Positions 1-5,741 of a stretch of DNA of 6,995 bases are shown one piece after another; within the stretch, counting starts at the first letter, position 1; each line of letters opens with the position of its first letter. The notes below the pieces were generated by a model that was not told where the DNA came from, did no database searches, and saw only the letters and a program-made list of their open reading frames with translations. The DNA lies in contig JANYCM010000051.1 of the NCBI GenBank assembly GCA_025360285.1, forward strand, positions 1-6,995. Direction: 5' to 3'. The position numbers and the translations under genes are program-made. This stretch comes from Sphingomonadales bacterium (lineage in GTDB: Bacteria > Pseudomonadota > Alphaproteobacteria > Sphingomonadales > Sphingomonadaceae).

Positions 1-163
1 GCCAATCATTGCCCCCGGTCAGCCAGTTGCCGTTGTTGTCATCGGCGAGCAGGCGTTCGCTGGTGATATTGCCGGCTGGCGGGGCGGCCGGTTTGCACGC
101 CGCAATGGTGGCGGCGAGCAGCAGCAGGGCGAGGCGGGCAGGGCGCAGTGTGGCGGTCTCCAA
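1..163 (-). CDS. Lipoprotein, probable PQQ-dependent (quinoprotein) alcohol dehydrogenase, N-terminal fragment
   Basis: Only the first 54 codons are present; the gene continues beyond base 1. From a TTG at 163-161 the frame gives a short basic stretch (R7, R10), a hydrophobic core rich in Leu and Ala, and a lipobox I20-A21-A22-C23. This is a type II signal peptide, so the mature protein should be a lipid-anchored envelope protein starting at Cys23. After a Pro/Ala linker comes ITSERLLADD, then NGNWLTGGNDW. Quinoprotein alcohol dehydrogenases typically begin their mature domain this way, with a short helix and then a GNW-containing segment just before the first propeller blade. That match is from memory and covers only about 25 residues, so the family call is tentative; the lipoprotein call is firmer. 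Such enzymes oxidise alcohols in the periplasm using PQQ and calcium. The start is uncertain: AGGA (166-169) is only 2 nt from the TTG, and no ATG is in frame. The gene lies about 40 bp behind the glycosyltransferase-like gene and is probably co-transcribed with it. Confidence 0.6.
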   Translation of the reverse strand, partial: METATLRPARLALLLLAATIAACKPAAPPAGNITSERLLADDNNGNWLTGGNDW

Positions 164-165
164 TG

Positions 166-192
166 TCCTGATCAGGATGTTCAGGCCTGATC
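166..192. repeat. Cluster of palindromes between the glycosyltransferase-like gene and the lipoprotein gene
   Basis: Three symmetric elements overlap here. TCCTGATCAGGA (166-177) is a perfect 12-bp palindrome. TCAGGCCTGA (181-190) is a perfect 10-bp palindrome. GATCAGG (170-176) and CCTGATC (186-192) form a further 7-bp inverted repeat with a 9-nt spacer. In minus-strand RNA this last pair would form a 7-bp hairpin that ends immediately before the AGGA preceding the TTG start of the lipoprotein gene. No U-tract follows, so it does not look like an intrinsic terminator. It could be an operator for a dimeric regulator, a hairpin affecting translation, or an RNA-processing site between cistrons. 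The symmetry is seen directly; any function is inferred. Confidence 0.55.
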
Positions 193-201
193 CGGGCAAA
201 G

Positions 202-993
202 TCAACCGGCTGGCAGCAGCCCGTTGAGCAGGGCACCGTTCGAGGTAAGCAACATCGCGGTCACCGCCGCCATCATGGCATCAAAGGCCGGGCGAGCGGC
301 GGCGGGAAGGGTGCCGCGGTAGAAATGGCAGAGGTTGGCGGCGACCATCGGGCTGCCGAACGCCGCCATGGTGATCTGTGCCAGTTCGCGGCGGCCGGCG
401 GCGAGTTCGCGGCACAGGGTCGGGGTGATGAGGCCGATGTGATCGATGGCCATAAAGGGCTCGGCGGCGGCCAGGCGGGTCAGCAGGTCCGGCCCGGCGC
501 AGGTGCGCGGGATGGGGCCGGCGCGCGGCGCGGTGATGACGGCGGCCATGGCACGGCGGTAGGTGGCGAAGTGCCGGTCGCCGCGCGCCGCGCCGAGGAT
601 GGCGCCATTGACGGCGTCGCGCGCCGGCAGCGCGCGGCCGCTGGCATCGAGCAGGACGGCGCGTTCGCGGATGCCGAAAAAACCCGGCGATGTGTCGATG
701 GCGAAGTTCGCCGGATCGAAGATCAGCACATCGGCGTCGATCCACACCGCAAGATCGGCGCCATCGGCATGGGCGGCGGCCATCAGTTCGGTGCGCGCGA
801 CATCGGTCAATGGTCCGGTTTCAGCGCCGCAATGCGCGCGCAGGGCCGCCGGCACGACATCAAAGAATTGGTCTGTGCAGGTATAGCGATAGCCGCGCAT
901 TGCCGCCCAGCCGCGCACCGAGGCGAGGCAGGTGGCGATCCAGGCGGGTGTTTCGTCGGCCTGCCAGGCCTGGATGATCGTCAGGCCCGGCAT
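202..993 (-). CDS. Glycosyltransferase-like (GT-A fold) protein of unknown role
   Basis: This 263-residue protein has no signal peptide or membrane segment and is probably cytoplasmic. The N-terminus (TIIQAW, 5-10) resembles the first strand of a nucleotide-sugar-binding fold. A hydrophobic strand then leads to WIDADVLIFDP (84-94), a DxD-type motif (D86, D88) of the kind that holds the metal and nucleotide sugar in GT-A glycosyltransferases. Further segments fit the same fold: NGAILGA (129-135), GPDLLT (167-172), and a late LCHFYRG (221-227) whose His could be a metal ligand. I do not recognise a named family, and donor and acceptor cannot be told; it may be a GT-like protein without transferase activity. 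The ATG sits 8 bp behind the P450 stop codon, with AAGGG (998-1002) as ribosome binding site, so the two genes are very likely co-transcribed. Its place between a P450 and a probable quinoprotein dehydrogenase is unexpected. The reading frame is secure; the fold is moderately supported. Confidence 0.8.
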   Translation of the reverse strand: MPGLTIIQAWQADETPAWIATCLASVRGWAAMRGYRYTCTDQFFDVVPAALRAHCGAETGPLTDVARTELMAAAHADGADLAVWIDADVLIFDPANFAIDTSPGFFGIRERAVLLDASGRALPARDAVNGAILGAARGDRHFATYRRAMAAVITAPRAGPIPRTCAGPDLLTRLAAAEPFMAIDHIGLITPTLCRELAAGRRELAQITMAAFGSPMVAANLCHFYRGTLPAAARPAFDAMMAAVTAMLLTSNGALLNGLLPAG

Positions 994-1001
994 TCAGCCC
1001 T

Positions 1002-2246
1002 TCAGTGCCGTTCGATTACCACCGGCAGCTTTTTATAGCCATGGACGAAGCATTGCGCGACATAATCGGGTGTGCCGGTCACCCGCACCGTCATGCGGCG
1101 CTTGAGCATTTCCTCGAACAGGATCTGGATCTGCAATTCCGCCAGCCGGGCGCCGACGCAGCGGTGGACGCCGAAACCAAAGGCGAAGTGGCGGCGGGCG
1201 TTGGGCCGGCTGATGTCGAGCCGTTCGGCAGCGGGGAAGATGCTTTCGTCGCGGTTGCCCGAAATATACCATAGGACGACCTTGTTGCCCTTCTTGATCA
1301 TCTGGCCGCCGACCTCGCTATCCTCGACACAGGTGCGGCGCATATGGGCGAGCGGCGTCTGCCAGCGGATGACTTCGGGCACGGCACCGGCGATGCGGCC
1401 GGGTTCGGCGATCAGTTTCTGCCATTCTTCCGGATATTGGTGGAAGGCGTGGATGGCGCCCGACATGGAATTGCGCGTCGTGTCATTGCCGCCGACGATC
1501 AGCAAAATGTAATTGCCGGTGCGTTCCTGGAAGGGCATCTCGCCCATCGCATCGGAATGCGCCATCATCGAGATGAGGTCGGCGGTCGGCGGCAGGGCAC
1601 GGCGCTCGGCAAACAACCGGTCGAAATAATTGGTCATGTCGACAAGATGCTGCTGGCGGATGTCCTTGGTGGCGGGGTTCAATGCGGCTTCGATATCGCC
1701 GCCCCAATCCGACCACAGGGTCAACAGGCGGCGGTCTTCCCAGGGAAAATCGAACAGGATCGCCAGCATCTGGGTGGTCAGTTCGATGGAGACGGTATCG
1801 ACCCAATCGAATTCCGTATCGAACGGCAGCGTGTCGAGCAGTTCGATGGTGCGTTCGCGGATATTGGTGGCCATGCGGGCGATTTCACCGGGGCCAAAGG
1901 CCGGGGCGACGGTGCGGCGCTGGTCGCCGTGGCGCGGCCGGTCCATGGCGATGAACTGCGGCAGGTTGAAGTCACCCATCAAGTCGACAATCGTGATGCC
2001 GCCGAATTCATGGCTGGACGAAAACAGATCGGGCCGCGCCTCCACCGCCTGGATATCGGCATGGTTGCAGATCGACCAATAGGGGCCAAAGGGGCTGTCG
2101 GCGGTATAGTGTACCGGGGCATCGCGGCGCAGCCTGGCAAAGGGCTCCCGCCAGGCGTCATGGACATAGAGCAGCGGATCGCTGACATCGATCGCCGCCA
2201 GAGCGGTGGTTTCGGCGGGGTCCGCAGCGCGCAATTGTGTGGCCAT
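1002..2246 (-). CDS. Cytochrome P450, CYP153-like hydroxylase
   Basis: This is a complete 414-residue soluble bacterial P450. Visible hallmarks are FGPYWS (53-58), the substrate-side segment FGGITIVD (81-88), FIAMDRPRH (98-106, C-helix region), the I-helix oxygen-activation motif GGNDTTRN (252-259), the K-helix ExxR pair E291/R294 followed by WQTPLAHMRR (295-304), and the haem loop FGFGVHRC (356-363) with Cys363 as thiolate ligand. The I-helix, the RWQTPLAHMRR stretch and the C-terminal VHGYKKLPVVI (401-411) closely resemble CYP153 enzymes, which hydroxylate the terminal carbon of medium-chain alkanes, fatty acids, terpenes or alicyclic compounds. The exact substrate cannot be read here. CYP153 enzymes need a 2Fe-2S ferredoxin and a ferredoxin reductase; neither is in this window. 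The ATG is preceded by GGGGAGAG (2253-2260) at a 6-nt spacing, a strong ribosome binding site. It heads the minus-strand gene set and is divergent from the DUF1330 gene. Being a P450 is certain; the CYP153 assignment is likely. Confidence 0.93.
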   Translation of the reverse strand: MATQLRAADPAETTALAAIDVSDPLLYVHDAWREPFARLRRDAPVHYTADSPFGPYWSICNHADIQAVEARPDLFSSSHEFGGITIVDLMGDFNLPQFIAMDRPRHGDQRRTVAPAFGPGEIARMATNIRERTIELLDTLPFDTEFDWVDTVSIELTTQMLAILFDFPWEDRRLLTLWSDWGGDIEAALNPATKDIRQQHLVDMTNYFDRLFAERRALPPTADLISMMAHSDAMGEMPFQERTGNYILLIVGGNDTTRNSMSGAIHAFHQYPEEWQKLIAEPGRIAGAVPEVIRWQTPLAHMRRTCVEDSEVGGQMIKKGNKVVLWYISGNRDESIFPAAERLDISRPNARRHFAFGFGVHRCVGARLAELQIQILFEEMLKRRMTVRVTGTPDYVAQCFVHGYKKLPVVIERH

Positions 2247-2338
2247 GCTTGTCTCTCCCCAGGCAGAAGCAACCGATCATTTCGCCGGCTTGGGGAAGAT
2301 GCTAACCCGTATCGAAACAACTGGCGAGTCCCCCGCAA
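2247..2338. promoter_or_regulatory. Divergent intergenic region with presumed promoters for the P450 and the DUF1330 operon
   Basis: These 92 bp separate two divergent genes, so both promoters should lie here or extend slightly into the coding ends. I found no convincing -35/-10 pair on either strand. Visible elements are a near-palindrome GTATCGAAAC (2309-2318, 8 of 10 positions symmetric), which could be half of an operator, and the inverted pair TCCCCA (2256-2261) and TGGGGA (2291-2296). In the minus-strand leader RNA that pair would overlap the P450 ribosome binding site. The location as a shared control region follows from gene layout; the specific elements are only candidates. Confidence 0.5.
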
Positions 2339-2758
2339 ATGACAGTGATTGACCGATCGATCGATCCGACCGCCAACCAGGTGCGGGCGCTGCGCGATAC
2401 CGGCAGCCATGGCCCGGTGGTGATGCTCAACCTGCTGAAATTCAAGGAAGTCGCCGATTATGACGACGCGGGTGAAGCGCCGTGTTCCGGTGTCGAAGCC
2501 TATGCCCGTTACCAGCATGCCTTTACCGTGACGGTGGGCGCGATCAGCCAGGCGCAGGTGTTGTATGATGGCCCCGTCGAACAGGTGTTTATCGGGATGG
2601 CCGGGTCACCCGAGGCGGATTGGGACAAGGTGCTGATCGTCCGCTACCCGACCCGACAGCATTTCCTCGCCATGATGGCCGACCCGGATTACCGGCTGGC
2701 GCTGCGCCACCGCTATGCCGGGCTGGCGCGGACGGTGTTGTTGCAATGCGCCGGCTGA
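2339..2758 (+). CDS. DUF1330 family protein
   Basis: This 139-residue protein has the pattern of DUF1330 proteins, small dimeric alpha/beta-barrel (ferredoxin-like) proteins without a settled biochemical function. Seen here are the N-terminal strand GPVVMLNLLKF (25-35), a central region with the YARYQ helix (55-59), the strand WDKVLIVRYPTRQ (95-107) followed by a helix FLAMMADPDY (109-118), and the C-terminal HRYAGLARTVLL (124-135). No signal peptide or membrane segment is present, so it should be cytoplasmic. The ATG lacks a good Shine-Dalgarno sequence; GGCGAG (2323-2328) is distant and weak. The gene runs divergently from the P450 and 81 bp ahead of the MHS transporter, probably in the same transcript. 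Proteins of this fold often sit in catabolic clusters as small monooxygenase-like or isomerase-like accessory proteins, but a reaction cannot be assigned. The opening of the gene contains three tandem CGAT units (2354-2365), which encode ordinary residues. Confidence 0.85.
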   Translation: MTVIDRSIDPTANQVRALRDTGSHGPVVMLNLLKFKEVADYDDAGEAPCSGVEAYARYQHAFTVTVGAISQAQVLYDGPVEQVFIGMAGSPEADWDKVLIVRYPTRQHFLAMMADPDYRLALRHRYAGLARTVLLQCAG

Positions 2759-2761
2759 TCT

Positions 2762-2800
2762 GCGCCGCTCGATCACGGTTGCGCCGGGGACGGGCGGCGC
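2762..2800. repeat. Inverted repeat between the DUF1330 and transporter genes
   Basis: GCGCCGC (2762-2768) and GCGGCGC (2794-2800) are perfect 7-bp inverted arms around a 25-nt spacer, starting just after the DUF1330 stop codon. The arms could form a stem in the transcript. No U-run follows and the loop is long, so a full intrinsic terminator is unlikely; it may attenuate read-through or protect the RNA end, or be chance in GC-rich DNA. Confidence 0.3.
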
Positions 2801-2839
2801 TATTGATGGCGCAAGCATGAAACGGGGGGATGGGGTTTG

Positions 2840-4417
2840 GTGACGGCAGCAGGGGCGGTGACGCTCGATCCGCAACGCGACCGGCTGGTGATTGCCGCCT
2901 CGTCGCTCGGCACCGTCTTTGAATGGTATGATTTCTTCGTTTATGGCATCCTCGCCGCGCTGCTCGGCAAGCTGTTCTTCGCCACCGGTAACCCGACCAC
3001 CGAATTGCTGTTTTCGCTGTTTGCCTTTGGCATCGGCTTTTTCTTCCGGCCGCTTGGTGCCGTCGTATTCGGCTATTTCGGCGACAGGGTCGGGCGCAAA
3101 TATACATTTCTGATCACCATCACCCTGATGGGGCTGGCAACGGCGGCGATCGGCGTGCTGCCGACCTTTGCCAGCGCCGGGGTCTGGGCGCCGATAATGC
3201 TGCTGGCGCTGCGCACCCTGCAGGGCCTGGCGCTGGGCGGTGAATATGGCGGCGCGGCGATCTACGTCGCCGAACACGCCCCCAAGGGCAAGCGCGGGCA
3301 GTACACAAGCTGGATCCAGGCCTCGGTGGCGGGCGGTTTCCTGCTCAGCCTGATCGTCGTCCTCGGTTTCCGCCACGCGATGACGCCCGAGGCCTTCAAC
3401 GCCTGGGGCTGGCGGCTGCCGTTCCTTGCCTCGCTGCTGATGCTGGCGGTGTCGCTGTATATGCGGCTGAAACTGTCCGAAAGCCCGGTGTTCCAGGCGA
3501 TGAAAACTGCCGGCACGACGTCGAAGAACCCGCTGCTCGATAGCTTGCGCCACAAGGGCAATCTGAAGACGGTGACGGTCGCGCTGTTCGGCGTCGCTGC
3601 CGGGCTGACAGTGGTCTATTATACGTCGCAGTTCGGCACGCTGTATTTCCTGCAGGGCACGGCGCGGGTTCCGGAGGAACAGGCGCTGCTGTACATGGCC
3701 AGCGGGGCGTTGCTGGCGGCGCCGTTCTACGTGTTTTTCGGCTGGCTGTCGGACAAGGTCGGGCGCAAGAAGCTGCTGCTGCTCGGCTATGGCCTGACGA
3801 TGCTACTGGTGTTTCCGCTGTTCCACATGATGGCCGATGGTGCCAACCCGGCGCTGGAAACCGCAACGCGGACATCGCCGGTGACGATTGACTTGCCCGA
3901 ATGCGATTACAGCGTCTTTGGCAAGCCAACCAGTGATTGCGCCAAGGCGCTGGATTTCCTGACCAAGCGCGGCGTCAGCTATGCCAAGCGGCCGGCGGAC
4001 ACATTGGCCGTCACGGTAGGCGACAAGCGGCTGACGGGTTTTGACAAGGCCGCCTATACGGCGGCGCTGGTCGCGGCGGGCTATCCCGAAAAGGCCGATC
4101 TGGCGCATATGACGCATTGGAAGATCATCCTCGCCGTCGCGGTGATGGTCGGCCTGTCGGCGATGACCTATGGCCAGGTGGCGGCGATCATGGTCGAGCT
4201 GTTCCCGGCCCGCATCCGCTATACCTCGATGTCGATCCCCTATCATATCGGCACTGGCTATTTCGGCGGCTTCCTGCCGGTGATTTCGCAGTACATCGTC
4301 GTCCAGACCGGCAACAGCTATTCGGGGCTGTGGTATACGTTCGGCGTGGTGGCGATGGCCTTTGTGGTCAGCGCCATCTGGCTGCCGGAAACGAAAGACC
4401 GGGATATCACGGTTTAA
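2840..4417 (+). CDS. MHS-family (metabolite:H+ symporter) major facilitator transporter
   Basis: This is a 525-residue inner-membrane transporter, counted from the GTG at 2840. The opening with LGTVFEWYDFFVYG, the loop 2-3 signature GYFGDRVGRKYT (78-89), the stretch RTLQGLALGGEYGGA (125-139), the second signature GWLSDKVGRKK in loop 8-9 (301-311) and a C-terminal LPET (515-518) are typical of the MHS branch (ShiA, KgtP and ProP relatives). These take up organic acids, betaines or similar solutes with protons. Twelve membrane segments can be traced. Between segments 9 and 10 lies an unusually long hydrophilic stretch, about 333-426, predicted to be periplasmic, with Cys355 and Cys367. Usual members are about 430-450 residues, and this insertion explains the extra length. 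The start is ambiguous: TTG (2837) and GTG (2840) are adjacent, and GGGGGGA (2824-2830) lies 6 or 9 nt upstream respectively. The CoA-transferase gene follows by 9 bp, suggesting uptake of an acid that is then converted to a CoA thioester. The substrate is unknown. Confidence 0.92.
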   Translation: MTAAGAVTLDPQRDRLVIAASSLGTVFEWYDFFVYGILAALLGKLFFATGNPTTELLFSLFAFGIGFFFRPLGAVVFGYFGDRVGRKYTFLITITLMGLATAAIGVLPTFASAGVWAPIMLLALRTLQGLALGGEYGGAAIYVAEHAPKGKRGQYTSWIQASVAGGFLLSLIVVLGFRHAMTPEAFNAWGWRLPFLASLLMLAVSLYMRLKLSESPVFQAMKTAGTTSKNPLLDSLRHKGNLKTVTVALFGVAAGLTVVYYTSQFGTLYFLQGTARVPEEQALLYMASGALLAAPFYVFFGWLSDKVGRKKLLLLGYGLTMLLVFPLFHMMADGANPALETATRTSPVTIDLPECDYSVFGKPTSDCAKALDFLTKRGVSYAKRPADTLAVTVGDKRLTGFDKAAYTAALVAAGYPEKADLAHMTHWKIILAVAVMVGLSAMTYGQVAAIMVELFPARIRYTSMSIPYHIGTGYFGGFLPVISQYIVVQTGNSYSGLWYTFGVVAMAFVVSAIWLPETKDRDITV

Positions 4418-4426
4418 GGATTCAGC

Positions 4427-5608
4427 ATGACCGGACCTTTGGCGGGTATAAAGATCATCGACCTGTCGCAGATCGTGTCCGGCCCGATGGCGGCAACGAT
4501 GCTGGCCGACCAGGGCGCCGATGTCATCAAGGTCGAAAGCCCGCATGGCGATCCCGTGCGGACGCTGGGGCCCAGGAAGGGCGACCGGTCAGCGATGTTC
4601 ATCGCCGTCAACCGCGGCAAGCGCGGCCTGGCGATTGATCTGAAGACCCGCGGCGGACGGACCATCCTGGAACGGCTGATCGGCTGGGGCGATGTGCTGA
4701 TCGAAAATTTTCGCCCCGGCACGATGGAACGGCTGGGCTTTGGCCATGAACGCTGCGCGGCGCTCAACCCCAAGCTGATCTTTGCCTCGATCACCGGCTT
4801 TGGCCAGGAAGGCCCGTATCGCAATATCCGCGTCTATGATCCGGTGGTGCAGGCGGTCGGCGGCATTGCGGCGACCCAGATCGATCACAAGGGCCAGCCA
4901 TCGCTGGTCCGCACCCTGGTCGCCGACAAGGTGACGGCGGTGACAATGGCGCAGGCGATCACGGCGGCGCTGTTCCACCGTGAACGCACCGGCGTGGCGC
5001 AGCGCGTCGATGTCGCGATGGTCGATGCCGCCATCGCCTTCAACTGGCCGGAAGGCATGTATAATCACAGCTTCCTGGCTGAACCGCCGCCGGCCTTTCC
5101 CGAATATGGCGCTCTCAGCCGGCTGTGGCCGGCGGCCGATGGCCAGGTGGCGATCGGCATGATGCAGGATGTCGAATTCATCGCGCTGGCCAAATCGCTG
5201 GGGCTGGACGATCTGGCCAGCGACACGGGGTTGCACAGCGTCGGCGGGCGAATGGCGCGACAGAAGGAATGGGCGCCGCGGGTTGCCGATGCGATCGCGG
5301 CGCGCACCCTGGATGCGCTGATGGCCGGCTTTATCCGCGAAGGTGCCGTCGGTGGCCGGGTCAACGCCGTCGCCGATATGCCCGCCGATCCGCAAGTGGT
5401 GTTTAATGAAACCATCATCGCCATCGATCATGGCGATGCCGGCCCGGTGCGCGCGGCGCGGCCGCCGGCGCGCTTTGCCGCCAGCCCGGCGGCGGCACAG
5501 GGGCCGGCGCCGACCCTTGGCGAACATGGGCGCGCCATCCTCGCCGATCTGGGGTTTGCGGACGACATGGTGGCGCGCTTTGCCGAAGAAGGCGCGCTGA
5601 TCGGTTAA
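4427..5608 (+). CDS. Family III (CaiB/BaiF) acyl-CoA transferase
   Basis: This complete 393-residue protein has the usual length of CaiB/BaiF enzymes, which move CoA between carboxylic acids or, in some branches, racemise 2-methylacyl-CoAs. It opens with GPLAGIKIIDLSQIVSGP (3-20) and continues with MLADQGADVIKVE (25-37), NRGKRGLAIDLK (62-73) and the ENFRPGTMERLG segment (93-104). GFGQEGPY (124-131) precedes VYDPVVQA (136-143), where Asp138 aligns by position with the catalytic aspartate that forms the acyl-anhydride intermediate in formyl-CoA transferase. The small domain carries GRVNAVADMPADPQV (310-324), RPPARF (345-350) and APTLGEH (361-367), all typical. It is cytoplasmic and probably a dimer of interlocked chains. 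The start is well supported by AAGGA (4416-4420), which overlaps the transporter stop codon and lies 6 nt before the ATG. The 9-bp gap implies co-transcription and perhaps coupled translation with the transporter. The acyl donor and acceptor cannot be named; a racemase role is less likely but not excluded. Confidence 0.93.
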   Translation: MTGPLAGIKIIDLSQIVSGPMAATMLADQGADVIKVESPHGDPVRTLGPRKGDRSAMFIAVNRGKRGLAIDLKTRGGRTILERLIGWGDVLIENFRPGTMERLGFGHERCAALNPKLIFASITGFGQEGPYRNIRVYDPVVQAVGGIAATQIDHKGQPSLVRTLVADKVTAVTMAQAITAALFHRERTGVAQRVDVAMVDAAIAFNWPEGMYNHSFLAEPPPAFPEYGALSRLWPAADGQVAIGMMQDVEFIALAKSLGLDDLASDTGLHSVGGRMARQKEWAPRVADAIAARTLDALMAGFIREGAVGGRVNAVADMPADPQVVFNETIIAIDHGDAGPVRAARPPARFAASPAAAQGPAPTLGEHGRAILADLGFADDMVARFAEEGALIG

Positions 5609-5675
5609 CCTGCGTCATTTCGGTCGATTCGCCCTCTAGGCGCGGCGCGTTCGGGCCGTCATACTCATGGGCTTA

Positions 5676-5703
5676 TTGATGCGCGGCATACGGCTTCCCA
5701 TAT
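5676..5703 (+). promoter_or_regulatory. Candidate RpoH (heat-shock) promoter of lon
   Basis: TTGATG (5676-5681) is followed after 15 nt by CCCATAT (5697-5703). Heat-shock sigma factor promoters have a CTTGAA-type -35 and a CCCCATNT-type -10 with a 13-15 nt spacer; the E. coli dnaK promoter also uses TTGATG at -35. The -10 element ends 50 bp before the lon start codon, a sensible leader length, and lon is a classical heat-shock gene. The flanking bases are not perfect (ATTGATG rather than CTTGATG, and TCCCAT rather than CCCCAT), and no computed score supports it. Confidence 0.4.
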
Positions 5704-5717
5704 CCGCCCTTGAGCAA

Positions 5718-5741
5718 GCCGGCGGCGTGCCAGATGCCGGC
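5718..5741 (+). repeat. Possible leader hairpin next to the lon ribosome binding site
   Basis: GCCGGC occurs at 5718-5723 and again at 5736-5741. Since the hexamer is self-complementary, the copies can pair as a 6-bp GC-only stem with a 12-nt loop. The stem ends 2 nt before the GGAG (5744-5747) that serves lon. It may influence ribosome access, but GC-rich repeats of this length arise easily by chance. Confidence 0.25.

Noticed and set aside
325..1038. Plus-strand open frame opposite the glycosyltransferase-like gene
   Set aside because: The minus-strand frame has a good ribosome binding site, tight spacing to the P450 and sensible motifs; the plus-strand translation is Gly/Ala/Arg-rich noise.
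1344..2342. Long open frame on the plus strand opposite the P450
   Set aside because: It lies antisense to a P450 whose motifs are all intact, its translation is low-complexity Gly/Arg/Asp-rich without recognisable motifs, and long antisense frames are common in GC-rich DNA.
2354..2365. Tandem CGAT x3 repeat
   Set aside because: It is only 12 bp, lies inside the start of the DUF1330 coding frame and encodes ordinary residues; no sign of a functional repeat.
2817..2843. Eight-codon frame (ATG to TGA) whose stop overlaps the GTG start of the transporter
   Set aside because: The overlap could suggest a coupled leader peptide, but there is no ribosome binding site before the ATG and no regulatory codon pattern, so chance is the simpler reading.
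2606..3553. Minus-strand open frame opposite the DUF1330 and transporter genes
   Set aside because: It spans two convincing plus-strand genes and the gap between them, and its translation is Arg/Gln/His-rich with no motif.
4589..5527. Minus-strand open frame opposite the CoA-transferase
   Set aside because: It is antisense to a complete family III CoA-transferase, and the translation shows no known domain.
5630..5642. Small stem CGCC-ctcta-GGCG after the CoA-transferase as a terminator
   Set aside because: The stem is only 4 bp and no T-run follows, so it does not qualify as an intrinsic terminator.
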